Assembly: GCF_963675165.1 (NCBI RefSeq)
Contig: NC_087384.1
Location: 2,998,501-3,062,500, forward strand
DNA length: 64,000 nt
Reading direction: 5' to 3'
From: Halichondria panicea
Taxonomy: Eukaryota > Porifera > Demospongiae > Suberitida > Halichondriidae
Position 1 is the stretch's first letter; each line of letters opens with the position of its first letter. Made by a program: the position numbers and the translations under genes. Below are positions 53,395 through 64,000 of this stretch, in pieces. The notes under the pieces are model-generated. The model saw only the letters and a program-made list of their open reading frames with translations. It was not told the DNA's origin and did not search any database.

Positions 53395-56300
53395 ATGTCT
53401 GAAGAGGATACCATTAGATCTAGTTGTGAGAGGCGTGATAGCAAGAGGGAGAGTGTGCTTTACAAAGTGGTGCTCACTGGAGGTTAATGCCAGATGATGA
53501 ATCAATTAATATATTAATAGAGTCATGTATTTAATACCAAATATGACAGCTGAAGGGCTTATACTTTATATAAACACATAGGTCCCTGTGCTGGCAAAAC
53601 AACAACTGTTGCGAGGCTGCGAACATTTTTTGAGAACCTTGGATGGAAGGTGTGTAGATCTCAGAGCCTATCTGGTTTGCCCTAACTTCGTAAATTGTAT
53701 ACTATGTGTACGAGCGATATGACCATTCTTCGTTTTTAGGATATCTTTTATAAATACTTTTGGCCACTCCAAGTGATACTCTGGTTTCTGGTCCACCGCC
53801 CGCATCAGATTTTATTCTTGGATTTCTATCTCATTATTGGATTTCTATCTTATTATTTCTACTACGCATGCGCAGAATGGTCCATGTGGTACAAAATAGT
53901 GTGATAATGATATATTCATTTGCAAAATAATGAGATTCATAAGGTGAAATTGATAATGACATAATGAGAAAAGCCGCCCGCCCGCATGCAATTAGAAAAA
54001 CTTCAGGACCAGAAACCAGAGTATTACTTGGAGTGGCCTTACAGTATGTTGTACAATTATTGAGGGGCTGGTGAAAAGGTTTAGGTGTTTGTAACAACAA
54101 GTTGTAGGTACGTGTACGTGTAAATACTGAGGATATGCCAAGTTGACATAATTATCTGGACTAACATAGAAAGTAGAAAACCTTCGGCGTTACTTGACGT
54201 TTTAGTGAGTCTACAGCCTCGAATCAAAGCCGCGTGTACATCTAGCTAGGCCAACATTCAGGTTCGAGCTTTTAACTTCTTAGCTTTTGCTCACTTTTAT
54301 TCAACACAACGAAGCTTTAACATCAAAATCTACCAAATTTAAAACTACTACCTTGTTATTAATTTTTCCATGGTACAAACACAGTGTTATCCATCCCGGT
54401 GAGTAGACTCAGAATACAGACAGACAGACAGACAGACTGACCGGCTACTATAACCCGTTGTGCCGCGGGTTAACTAGATCTAACTAGGGGAATGCTGGGA
54501 GCATTGTGTGGGGCGAGCCTAGACTTAGTGAAGAGAAGTTGTAGTGGGCAGTGATCACTTGTCCGATCGACTTGCTGTTTCCCAAACGTCTCTCTAACTG
54601 CAATTATCTCTTCCTCTTCAATTCCAACCTTTTGAGACAGACGAGCTTCTGTCTCATTAGCTCCTACTTGTTCAAACTTCCCTTAGCCTTGCCGGCCAGC
54701 AGGTGGTGTCTTTGATATGGCATAGGGAATGCCATTGCCTTAGTTGTTGAGCTGTATCAGTTTCATCCGGTTAGAAATATTAATGTCTTGCTCATAATTA
54801 TGATTGTTTAATACTGATCGTTAGAAAATGCAGCAATCGTCACGTTAAAAAGTTTGAATTGACCGTGGGACATACAGGCAGGCGGATATAAAAAGACGGA
54901 CAGACGGATGTCCGGTCGCTGAGCTTCTCTGCAGTATTCGCTACTCAGGCTCGTCCCAATGTTTATGATGCAATCCAAGCATTATAATTATTGACTACCG
55001 TATAACGGGTAATTTTCGTGAGGTAAAAATTCGTTCAACTCGTGGTTTTCGTGAGTAAAAATTTCGTTTAGTCTCATGGCCTGCACTACGTTCCGCTAAG
55101 CCACGCCTACCTTAAAATTTCGTGGAGGTCAGCTTGCCCACGAAAATTACCCGCTATACGGTATGTGCACTACAAGGACAAACTATGATAACTACAAAAT
55201 AAATGTCCGCTGGATCAAAGTGTGCATGAAACATTGTAAAAGTGATTGCAATATGTAGAGACTTTGTTTTCATTGCACAGGTGTATACTGTACCTGAAGC
55301 TGCTACGATTCTGCTTGGGTAAGAAATGCAGACTAACTATTTAATAGTCTAAGACTAGAAACTTCTTTATTTCAGAGGTGGTGTGAAGTATTCTGAAGTG
55401 AGCCCTATTCAAGCTCAAGAATTTAATCGTAATATTCTCAAGACAATTCTTCAATTGGAGACTACTTTCTTTGAGATGGCTGCCGAGGACAAGAGGAATG
55501 TGATTGTAGTGTGTGACAGGGGCACTTACGACCCCTCAGCCTGTAAGTTACATGAGTTTGTATTGGGAGCTTAATGGCTTTATAATTAAAGAAGAGACTC
55601 AGACCATTGTTTGGCAGGGTATCATACAGGATTTTGAAGTAGAGGGAGGAAATAGCAGAAAATTTTGCTACAAAAAAGGTCAACTGTTATTCTGTTAGTA
55701 TGTAAAATTGCCAGTTATGGACGGACACTCTGTCATACAACTAGTACCTGAATGCAAATTTAGAAGGGGGATTTTCCCCCCCTTTCCATTCCCCCTTGCT
55801 CCAATTTCCCCCCCCTTGACCTTTTTTTAGCAACATTTTCTGGTTACTTTTCTCATTTCCCCCCTCTACTTCAAAATCCTGTATGACACCCTGTTTGGAT
55901 TTCGTGCTGTATTTTGTACTGTACACAAAAAGTACATGAAGGGGAAAGCCTGTCCATGCAGTTTGCCCAGCAGAGGAGTGGCACGAGATAATCTCTAGTT
56001 TGGGTTGGGATTCGATACAGCTGAGAGATGCTCGCTATGACCAAGTGGTGCACATGATGACAGCTGCTAGTGGAGCTGAACAGTTTTACCAGCTGGCTAA
56101 TAATTCAGCTCGTAGTGAAGGCATTGAGTTAGCAAGGGAGCTGGACACAAAAGCTGCTCAGGTACACAACAGTTGGCGTTAATTTTATATGGGATTGTAG
56201 ATTGTGGGGTTCCCTTAATTGGTCTGTACGTATACAATTTGAGCATAATTTGCTTTAATTGCTACCCACGTACAGTCTCCACTGTACTAATTCGACTGCA

Positions 56301-58349
56301 GGCGTGGGTGGGCCATCCATACTATGATGTCATTGACAACTCAACTGATTTTGAGTCCAAGATTAGACGTGTGATTGAAGTTGTGTGTAAGAGAATAGGT
56401 AAACAACTCGGAGCTGACATAGATGATCGATTAAAGGCTCAAAGCAAAAAGAGAAAGTTCCTTGTCAAGTCACTACCTGATTCTTCTGTAAGTGAAGCAA
56501 TGTGCTGCACAACAACGCAAGTCGCGTGATCCACATACATTTTATGAACGTGGGCGATATGTAGCCCACAATCGTGACGTAGGGTATTCTCCCTGCTAGA
56601 AATCTACCGAGACACAGATTGAATGATCTTGACCAGCTCAGTGCAGACCCTAGCTGTGTGGCCAACTCTGATAGTCTGATAGCATTGCAGGGTAGCTTAG
56701 TAGCTACATGCTAGATGATACTGATTACTGCTATATTGGTCTAGCAGATCTAGCATTTAGCGTGCATGACACAAGAAAACTGAATCTATAGCTATACGCT
56801 AGCTTGCTTGTATAACACATTGAACTGCTTGCAGACTTCCAAAGTCATGTACCAGTGCTTGCACAACATTTATTTAATAGTCATGTCAGAGATCGAAGTG
56901 TGCAGTCCACTTAACTTTACCTTCTTTATTCCTCCAATTAATACAGTATTTTATCTCAAAGAACATTCATGCAGAAAAAGGAGAGCCTGCATGGGACCAA
57001 GGCTAATACATTTACACGCACTATACACTTCACATGTATTATTTATCCTTCTCCAGCTGTTTTCCAAGGTAGAGGACTTCGATGTAACACACGACTACCT
57101 GCTCACCTCTAATCCCCAGCTCCAAGCCAGGGTTAGAAAGCGAGGACAAAACGGTATACGTGTAGGCACAAAATTAATACCAATCTGTACTGCATGTACG
57201 TGCATGCATGCCCATGCACGTGTGCTACGTACGTCCCCATTAGTCGACTCGAGTGTACATAGAATTACGCTGATTGATTGTAATTGTAGAAACTAACAAA
57301 ATACACTGTATAGGACGATGTCAATCTGTTTCCAATATTCCATGCTCAAATTGTCCTCAGGATATTTTACATTCACGCACACTGAACGGAGGACAATGGA
57401 TGGCAAGAGGGTGGAACAGATCATGCAGCTGAGTGACAGGGAGTACCGCGCTCTCCTAAATCAGAGAGATCCAACCCACCACCCTATTCACAAAAAGAGG
57501 AAGTGCTTCCTGTGGAAAGGACATTACTTTCAGCTGGACGTGTTCTTGGAGCCTTGTAGTCAGAGGTGATCAATTACCATCATGTATTGTGCATCTTTAT
57601 ATCACGTTGTCACGGTTACAAAGGCATAATAAAAGTCATATAGTCAGCTAAATAATAGTCCTTCCGTGTTTTATTAAGCGTAGCCTCGATGCATGATTTG
57701 GTAATTATAAGGCGTCGTCTAAAACACAATGCCATAATTATAGCATGAGAAACCTCGTGTTTTGTTGTGCAGTCTAACTCGCCCTCCATATCGTTATAAT
57801 AATTATGTTTTATAAAAACACTCTGTCTCATAATTATGCTATAATTATGATACGTAATGCACCAAGTATTTTGTCGTACAGTTGAGCCTCGATTATCCAA
57901 ACCCTGATCATCATCAAAAATCTTCGTATGAAGGATCAATGTGTCATATACTCGCACATAAATTTTTATAATAATAGCAGAAGCAGCTATAGCTAAACGC
58001 TTCAGCTTAGCCAACGTACTGTACTGTATATAGCCTGCTTTCCACTGGTGCATTATAAATATGTCCACAACTAGATAGTACATTTGTAAGAGCACTGGAC
58101 ATTAATTCTGGTAATATTCCAGGTGTTTGGATATATTCGAGGCTCAACTGTAGCTGTTTGTCTACACAACACCATCATGTACGTCATCATGTACGTACAA
58201 ACCCATGCAGATGTCAAGATATGTTGATGTTGGAGACGTACACTACCAAGCAAGGGGATGAGCTGGAGTTGCCTGATTTCTTGGAGATTGTCAAGGAGGT
58301 GACTAGTGACCCTCACTATTCAATGTACTACCTTTCAGCTCAGGACTAG
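53395..58349 (+). CDS. ttd14: TTD14-like P-loop NTPase with CYTH-like domain (nine exons, 395 aa)
   Basis: Exons: 53395-53482, 53582-53649, 55281-55318, 55376-55542, 55962-56161, 56302-56487, 57057-57153, 57361-57565 and 58211-58349. All have GT-AG borders and total 1188 nt in frame. The N-terminal ATPase (AAA_28-type) has Walker A GPCAGKTT at residues 30-37 and [15 protein letters not shown]. It continues [12 protein letters not shown] and [12 protein letters not shown]. The C-terminal half has [23 protein letters not shown], a [13 protein letters not shown] block, [14 protein letters not shown], and [10 protein letters not shown] ending [14 protein letters not shown]. These are the landmarks of TRPL translocation defect protein 14, which in Drosophila binds GTP and phosphoinositides in photoreceptor trafficking. 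No decay was seen. Introns carry several MITEs. Confidence 0.92.
53757..54047. mobile_element. MITE in TTD14-like intron 2
   Basis: GGCCACTCCAAGTGATACTC with TGGTTTCTGGTCC is inverted at 54005-54041 (GGACCAGAAACCAGAGTATT, ACTTGGAGTGGCC). No coding content. Confidence 0.85.
54417..54440. repeat. (GACA)n microsatellite
   Basis: About five GACA units in intron 2 of the TTD14-like gene. Confidence 0.9.
54997..55163. mobile_element. MITE with CCGTATAACGGGTAATTTTC ends
   Basis: The left end CCGTATAACGGGTAATTTTC and right end GAAAATTACCCGCTATACGG are inverted. TA flanks both sides. It lies about 120 bp before exon 3 of the TTD14-like gene. Confidence 0.9.
55613..55897. mobile_element. MITE in TTD14-like intron 4
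   Basis: ACAGGATTTTGAAGTAGAGG is inverted at about 55867-55886 (CCTCTACTTCAAAATCCTGT), with further pairing of TTTGCTACAAAAAAGG to CCTTTTTTTAGCAAC. It ends about 65 bp before exon 5. Confidence 0.85.
56510..56990. mobile_element. Inverted relative of 52490-53140 in TTD14-like intron 6
   Basis: GCGTGATCCACATACATTTT, ATGAACGTGGGCGATATGTA and CCACAATCGTGACGTA, and later CCTCCAATTAATACAGTATT, are inverted versions of the copy upstream of the gene. The two copies bracket exons 1-6. Confidence 0.7.
57879..58152. mobile_element. MITE with CAGTTGAGCCTCGATTATCC ends in TTD14-like intron 8
   Basis: The left end CAGTTGAGCCTCGATTATCC and right end GGATATATTCGAGGCTCAACTG are inverted, flanked by TA. The CAGTNGA..CTCG pattern is of the pogo/Tigger type. 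It ends about 60 bp before the last exon. Confidence 0.85.
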
Positions 58350-58712
58350 TAATAATTGGTCTGTTTTATAATTATTATTTATAGTTGCGTAGAAAAAATT
58401 ATTTAGCCCTAAAACAGAAGAAGTACACCGTAAACCAATTAACAATTATGACTGTTATTTTTATGATAATTAATGTTGTTCGTGTATAATGGCTCAATTT
58501 AACTCTTATGACCAACCAAAATTTTGCTCACCTAACCCTAACCCTGTGTACACAACATATATATATACACAATTGTTGTACTATTTTATAGACCTGCAGG
58601 CATTATGTACATGCATGTATAATACAATTTTGCCCACATCAATTCAATGCTAAAATGAAGGTCATGAAGACACACAACACAATAATAAATTAAATCACCT
58701 ATATAAAAATGG
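58350..58712. other. Convergent intergenic gap
   Basis: 363 bp between the stop codons of the two convergent genes, AT-rich, with a CCTAACCCTAACCC stretch near 58530. Both 3' untranslated regions must lie here. No clear AATAAA was assigned. Confidence 0.6.
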
Positions 58713-61700
58713 TTAACCACTGAGTGGGTCCTCTCTACAGTGTATTGCATATCTTAACCTTTCAGTCATAGTTACTTGACTAGAATACTGTGGCAGTTTT
58801 ATCATGAACATACATGTCTCTGCTCGGATGTACCTACTGTCCGGAGGACCTGTATAAACGATATCATTAATGCACAAGCAAAAGTAACGTAGACATACGA
58901 TATCCCCAGGTAAATTTCTAGGATCGAGGCATACATACTGTCATTAAAGTATGTTACATGCGTTGCAATACGTACTGTAATGAGTTTAACGTTTTTTGGG
59001 CACCTGTACTTACGAAAATTTGTAATGTACAAGTAGTACATGTATAATTATAATCAAATAATTATTTCACTCACACTCTTGAGAAAACTGAACAGAGATG
59101 GGTATACTTAAAATACATGTGCTATTTGTACGAGGGAAAAATAAGAGCAAATCTAGATCGTGGTGGGTACTTAAAAAATTAATTGGTAGATAATTATACC
59201 ATGCACACATAACGAAATTAACTAACTCTATCTATACGTTATAATTATGAATTATATACCTTTTCCATCTGGTGGTGCAATTTTCATGGGGTAAGGGGGC
59301 ACATGTAAGACTTGATCCTTGCTCCCTTCCCGACAGGGATGGCCAAATGGGATGCGCTCCTGGTTGCAAGCAAACTTGATGAATTTCCTCAACTCATCCT
59401 AAAGATACAAATCATGATAGCAATGTGCATGCATGTACACGGCTTGCCTGTACGATCAATAGGACTGAGCTAATTTTTATACAATCATGAGACATGCACA
59501 TGGGGTTTATACATGAAAATGTAGAACTGACAGTACACTATTCTACAATAGCCTTAAATATACATGTACATGTAACTCAATTATTGAGCTTGTTCAACCC
59601 ATACATGTACATACTTTTAATGATGTGATTAATGATGTGACAAGCTTTGTCTTGTCAAAACACACGTACATGTACATTTATTTAATATCACAAAGCCGAG
59701 TGATTGAGGCTTGTTAAGTATCATGCATGCTCACTTGTGAGAAGGACTCTAAAGCATGCCAGAAAAACTGTACATGTTTGTCTGTTTCCATGAGCCCCAC
59801 TTGATACATTGTGTGTCTCTGTGGCGACAAAACAATACATGAATATTACACTTCACATGGAATACATGCTTAAAAATGTAGCTGTAAGTATACATGTACA
59901 TGTACAATGTATGACATTTGTAAAAATTGGCCTGGAGATAAAATGTACATGTACCTTGAGATACTCAAGGTTTATATGAGGCAGGCCGCACACTCTGAGG
60001 TCCAAGTCATGTGCAGTGAGGAGGCTCAGCAGCTCCAGAGGGATAACAGACGCCATTCCACACCTTACAGCTTGCATCCTCTCATAGCACTCAAGCTCTC
60101 TAAGTCTCAACTCCCGCACACCACTCACAAACTCCTCACGACTTGAGTACCTGACGTAAGGGAAGAACGGTCCACGCATAAAATCGTGATAACATAAATG
60201 AAAGCACCACAGGTGCTGATGCCTCAGCAATGAAGCTACATGCAGTACTACTTCAGACTATTAAAACACTGTGAACATAATTCTGCATGAAGGAAATTGT
60301 GAAAAGAATGGGAAATGGTTGTTGCTAAAAAGATGCCAAAACTTCAAAGTCTGCAATGGGCTGCAAGCTCATGAACAGTGTGGTTTTTCAGCTCTTTTTT
60401 CACTCTTGTAGCTACAGTGTACCAATGCTAAAAAGATGCCAAAACTTCAAAGTCTGCAATGGGCTGCAAAGCTCATGAACAGTGTGGTTTTGCAGCTCTT
60501 TTGCAGCTCTTTTTTTACTCTTGTAGCTACAGTGTACCAATAGCTAGCGTTCCGAGCTACAGTACAGATGTTGCTACACACGAGTCTGAAGAGTTTGCAA
60601 TAGCCTTCAAAGTAAGCAAACCTAGCCATAACTCGAGAACGAAACCCTTATTTGCTAATTGCAAGCCAAGAAAACGTTACTAGAAGCCTATAGAAACTCT
60701 TACCCTAACTTGCACCTCATTTATCACTGAGCAGCTATAGCACTCTACACACACAACCACACTACCATAAAACATGTACCTCGCTGCGCATGCGCAACCG
60801 AGGCACAATTATGTATAACAGCCACTACAAAATCAGGTGTACTATGCACACACCACATAAAGCCTACTTACTCCACTCGTCTCTCTTTGCCTCCCGGACA
60901 TAGTACCACCTCGGCTCCATCCAGTCGTGTAAACACAAACTTAAGCCCAGTGAGGTGGGCATGTTCCATCCCAACTCGTTTCTCCTCTCCCTCATCATCT
61001 GCCACACCTCTTCCATGATGGAGACCAGTCACCACCTCCTCCAACTCTTCTGCTGAGCTACACTCGAGGATACGGGCTGTCAAGTTGTACGTGACACAGT
61101 CGGCTTCTTTAAGGTCTGATAATGAGAGAGGCTCCCCTTTTAATGACTTCCAGAAACAAGGGAGCAGGTCTAGTGCTATTGGCATGTCAGCACGGATGGC
61201 AACACCCAGAAGCTGTAAGAATGCAGTAAGCTCAAGTCAAACACACTAAGGAAACTTAGGCAAATTTCGATTTTATAAGACTTAAACATGAAAGGATACA
61301 GAAGAATGTACTTTTTCATGCATGTAACTGACAAATGAAATTTTAGGGCACTAATTATGCGCCTCACTTGTCCAAAGAACTGTAGCAGTTTCTCTTCAGA
61401 GAAGGTCATGGGACCCGTGGCGAGTATGTATCTGCCATGATTGACCCCTGTGGCCCCGCTGGGACAGGGCAGGAGGACGGGCAGCACTGATGACTGCAAC
61501 TCTCGTACAACTTGCCATAGAAAGTGGCGAAACGAACCACCTACATGTATGCACGTGTGAGAGGGTAGGTGAGATAATAACCATGCAGCTACCCATACAT
61601 GTACTACAGATCTACATGTACATGTACATGTATACATGTATAAATGTAATTATGCAAATGTGCAAAGAAATCCAAAAACGCAGTACATACATGTACATGT

Positions 61701-63938
61701 ATTTACAATATTATTATACTGCAGCAGAGAGAGCATGCGACTAAAACATACTTGTTCCATGGACCTCTTCTCCGGACAACTTGACATTGAAGGCATACGT
61801 GGGGTCTCCTCCACTGGCCAGAGGGATGCACAACTGTGCCGATGGAACACTGGATAGTTGCTCTGCTGCCTGACAATAATGCGTGCTCAACGGGGCATTG
61901 GCCAATCCAGACACAGATTCCAGGGGGTCCATTTTAATCTCTGGGGGAGCTTGGTCAAACGATCGTCTAGTTGATGCATTTAAGATCGAATGGAATATGG
62001 AAATTTTTCTATCGTAGAAGAGAAATGGTGTCGTCTTGGAGAGTAGACAGCCGAGGGAGAGGGGGTGAGTGCAGCGGAGGTCAAGGACAGAGAATAGTGG
62101 CGACAGCTGATTGTTGAGGTGCTTTAATTGAAGGAATCTCATCCGAACGTCTTTTAGTGTTAGACCTACATGTACATGTGCATGTACGTACAAGTAGCAA
62201 AGTACATGTTAACAAGCACAATTTAGAGAGACGAAAATTGAAATAACAATAACGTACCTTGTAGTGGAGATAGTTGGTGACTAGTCACATGAGCTTCTGA
62301 CAGGCTGATGTCCCATGGCTCGATACTATCAGCAGTGGTTGCTAGGCTACGACACATCGAATCCACAAAGTGTACGATAGCATAGTCTTGTGCTTCTGTT
62401 AGTTGGCACGACAACGTATCGAAAGGGAAGAAACCACACCTAAAACAAGAACATGCAGTATAGTGTGAAGGAACAACTACATGTACATGTACTATTAATT
62501 TGTACAACATGCAGTTTACATGTACAAAATGTACACGTACAATTATTAAGTACCATGTGCACATCTTTACCTCTCAAAATGGAAGTCATATCCACAGGCC
62601 AGAAGTCCTAGCCACACTGCTTTCACACCCTCACCCGTTACCAGTTTCACACGCTCACACACCCAGTTCACAAATTTGTCCTCTGAGAGCAACCCCTCTT
62701 CATTACCATGGCTCTTCCACACTCGACGAACCAACTCGTCAGCCGTTTCGCCAGCCTCTGATGCACACCCATTCACAAAATGCTGTAAATTATTCGACAC
62801 AGAAGAAATCGAAATCAAAGCGTCTGTTTCCCTCGCTTTGCTCGAAGCAAAGATTTCTGATAGCATTTGTTGTACTTGGTCACTCAATGAGTTTTCTTTG
62901 ATAAGTTTCTCTCGCAGAAAGTTCACAAGGACCTCGTTGGCCAACTTGTCATCTCCACACTTTAGACCATCACTGATGGTGCAAACTTGTACAGAGCTGT
63001 CCTCTATCTTCAGTGCAGGGCAGGATAGAAGTGCAGTTGAAACCTGAGACACTTGAGTGGAGCAGCACACTTCCAACAAAGCACAACCTGCTACTACCTC
63101 TTTCACACCAACATCAATGGAATCTATATCGTCTTTGCTCTTTTCAATATTCTCCACTTCTGTCGATTTCGCTTGACTTTCTTCAGCTTCTGTTTCGTCT
63201 TTGTTACTGAAAACATCCTCACTGACTTCCTCAGTTGGGAGATAAAGTTGATCTCTATACAGCCCTCCATACATGCTGCATAACTTTTGAATTCCCTTCT
63301 GTACATTCTCCACATTTAGACGCTGATCGATACCTGTGACAATCACCAACCGAGAGGTGGGCTTTGACTTCCACTGACAAGAGAGGCTGGCTTCATGAGA
63401 CACAGGGCTGGAAGATGGCTCTAATACGACACTTCTTAAGAGAGACGCAGACGTGTGGACGCTAGACAACCAGTCTTCTTTTTTCTTTGAAGACGAATCG
63501 CTTTGGGAATCACGCTTTGACGACCTCCGAGAACGAGATTTTTTCGAGGGCTTCTTGGTCAACTCAGCAATAGATGGTGGTGCTGCTGATGAAGTTGAAT
63601 CAGTGGGTCTGGCTTCAGAAGAGGTGGACCTTGTTACACTGGGTGGAGACACAATAAGAGAAGTGGCGGGAGACATGGTAGGAAGTAGTTCTACACTATG
63701 AAAGTGCTCTTGATATTTTGCAGCAGAGAGTACAAACTCAAAAATGGCTTGGAAATATGTGGAGAATTTACCAGACCCACCGCTAGCTACACTACCAGCT
63801 GGAGGAAACACGGATGGCTTGTTTTTGCCTTGGAACTTGATTGTTTCATTTTCGAACACTTTTATCAGTTCTTGTCGGATACTTTGGAGGAATTCGCCAG
63901 GGAAACAATACATTTGAGGCTTTTTACTCTTAACATCA
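58713..63938 (-). CDS. HECTD4: HECTD4-like HECT-type E3 ubiquitin ligase, C-terminal part
   Basis: Nine exons read right to left: 62571-63938 (5' border inferred from an acceptor), 62258-62439, 61752-62165, 61368-61540, 60872-61212, 59955-60150, 59735-59818, 59260-59398 and 58713-58849. All junctions keep frame, giving about 1010 residues. The first exon is a Ser-rich, poorly conserved region ending WLGLLACGYDFHFER. Then follow VRMRFLQLKHLN, PEIKMDPLESVSGLA, LCIPLASGGDPTYAFNVKLS, SFRHFLWQVVREL and VAIRADMPIALDLLPCFWKS. The C-terminal part has LDLRVCGLPHINLEYLK, TMYQVGLMETDKHVQFFW, IKFACNQERIPF and VPPYPMKIAPPDG. The predicted thioester Cys is the TGT at 58812-58814 (AETCMFMIKLPQYSS). The N-terminal bulk of this giant protein lies beyond the window. 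The match to human HECTD4 is from memory but detailed. Confidence 0.93.
60320..60545. repeat. Tandem duplication in a HECTD4-like intron
   Basis: A unit of about 107 bp (GCTAAAAAGATGCCAAAACT, TCAAAGTCTGCAATGGGCTG, ACTCTTGTAGCTACAGTGTA) occurs twice in the intron between 60150 and 60872. The second copy has an extra GCAGCTCTTTT. Confidence 0.9.
61611..61703. repeat. ACATGT-rich microsatellite
   Basis: Runs of palindromic TACATGTACATGTA sequence occupy the intron upstream of exon 61368-61540. Similar runs occur at about 59565-59690, 59890-59955, 62165-62190 and 62480-62540, all in introns of the HECTD4-like gene. Confidence 0.85.
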
Positions 63939-64000
63939 CTGTTGAAAATATAACAAAGTGTCCACAGGATATCGGTCAATTGATGTAACAATAAAATCTT

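Noticed and set aside
59853-60230. Upstream extension of the HECTD4 exon to an in-frame ATG
   Set aside because: The splice acceptor at 60151 and the in-phase join to exon 60872-61212 show that the upstream part is intron.

Overview
This window is animal nuclear DNA: multi-exon genes with short GT-AG introns, AT-rich spacers, and a very high load of transposons of many classes. Repeat families shared with cnidarians, together with an RNA ligase-family gene, suggest an early-branching metazoan. I favour a sponge, but the sequence does not prove it. Nothing looks bacterial: there are no operons and no ribosome binding sites. I see no tRNA or rRNA genes.

Only three loci read as ordinary cellular genes, and all lie in the last 17 kb. 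They are: a two-exon RNA ligase-family gene (47730-48610, minus); a complete nine-exon TTD14-like P-loop/CYTH-like gene (53395-58349, plus; 395 codons that splice in frame); and the 3' part of a HECTD4-like HECT ubiquitin ligase (58713 to about 63938 and beyond the window edge, minus), whose nine exons join in phase and include the predicted catalytic cysteine. TTD14 and HECTD4 are convergent, about 360 bp apart.

The left 47 kb is mostly nested mobile DNA. At 0.5-8.2 kb are three short piggyBac-type elements, a MULE-like transposase remnant and a KDZ-like transposase remnant. At 8.35-13.5 kb is a decayed Ty3/gypsy-type retrotransposon with flanking LTRs in which integrase lies upstream of reverse transcriptase, the Gmr1 order. 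It is split by a 666-bp element with a 5-bp target duplication. At 13.5-20.9 kb a minisatellite is interrupted by a 5950-bp element with CACTR termini and a TA duplication. This element carries two divergent multi-exon genes: a C2H2-start protein with transposase-like blocks, and a SAMD3-like protein. It is the best candidate here for an undescribed system.

At 21-29 kb are tandem repeats, MITEs and a fourth piggyBac copy. At 29.7-32.2 kb is a large inverted-repeat element with a MITE nested in one arm. At 35.9-37.2 kb a Helitron helicase fragment abuts a Ty1/copia RNase H plus 3' LTR. From 37557 to 46911, pogo/Tigger-like termini with TA flanks bracket a block that holds a piggyBac copy, a LINE, two long hairpins, a decayed Crypton and a tandem duplication. 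At 49.2-52.5 kb are fragments of a YADD-type reverse transcriptase element, broken by another MITE. Several MITEs sit in TTD14 introns. All family names rest on recalled sequence patterns; no database search was possible.
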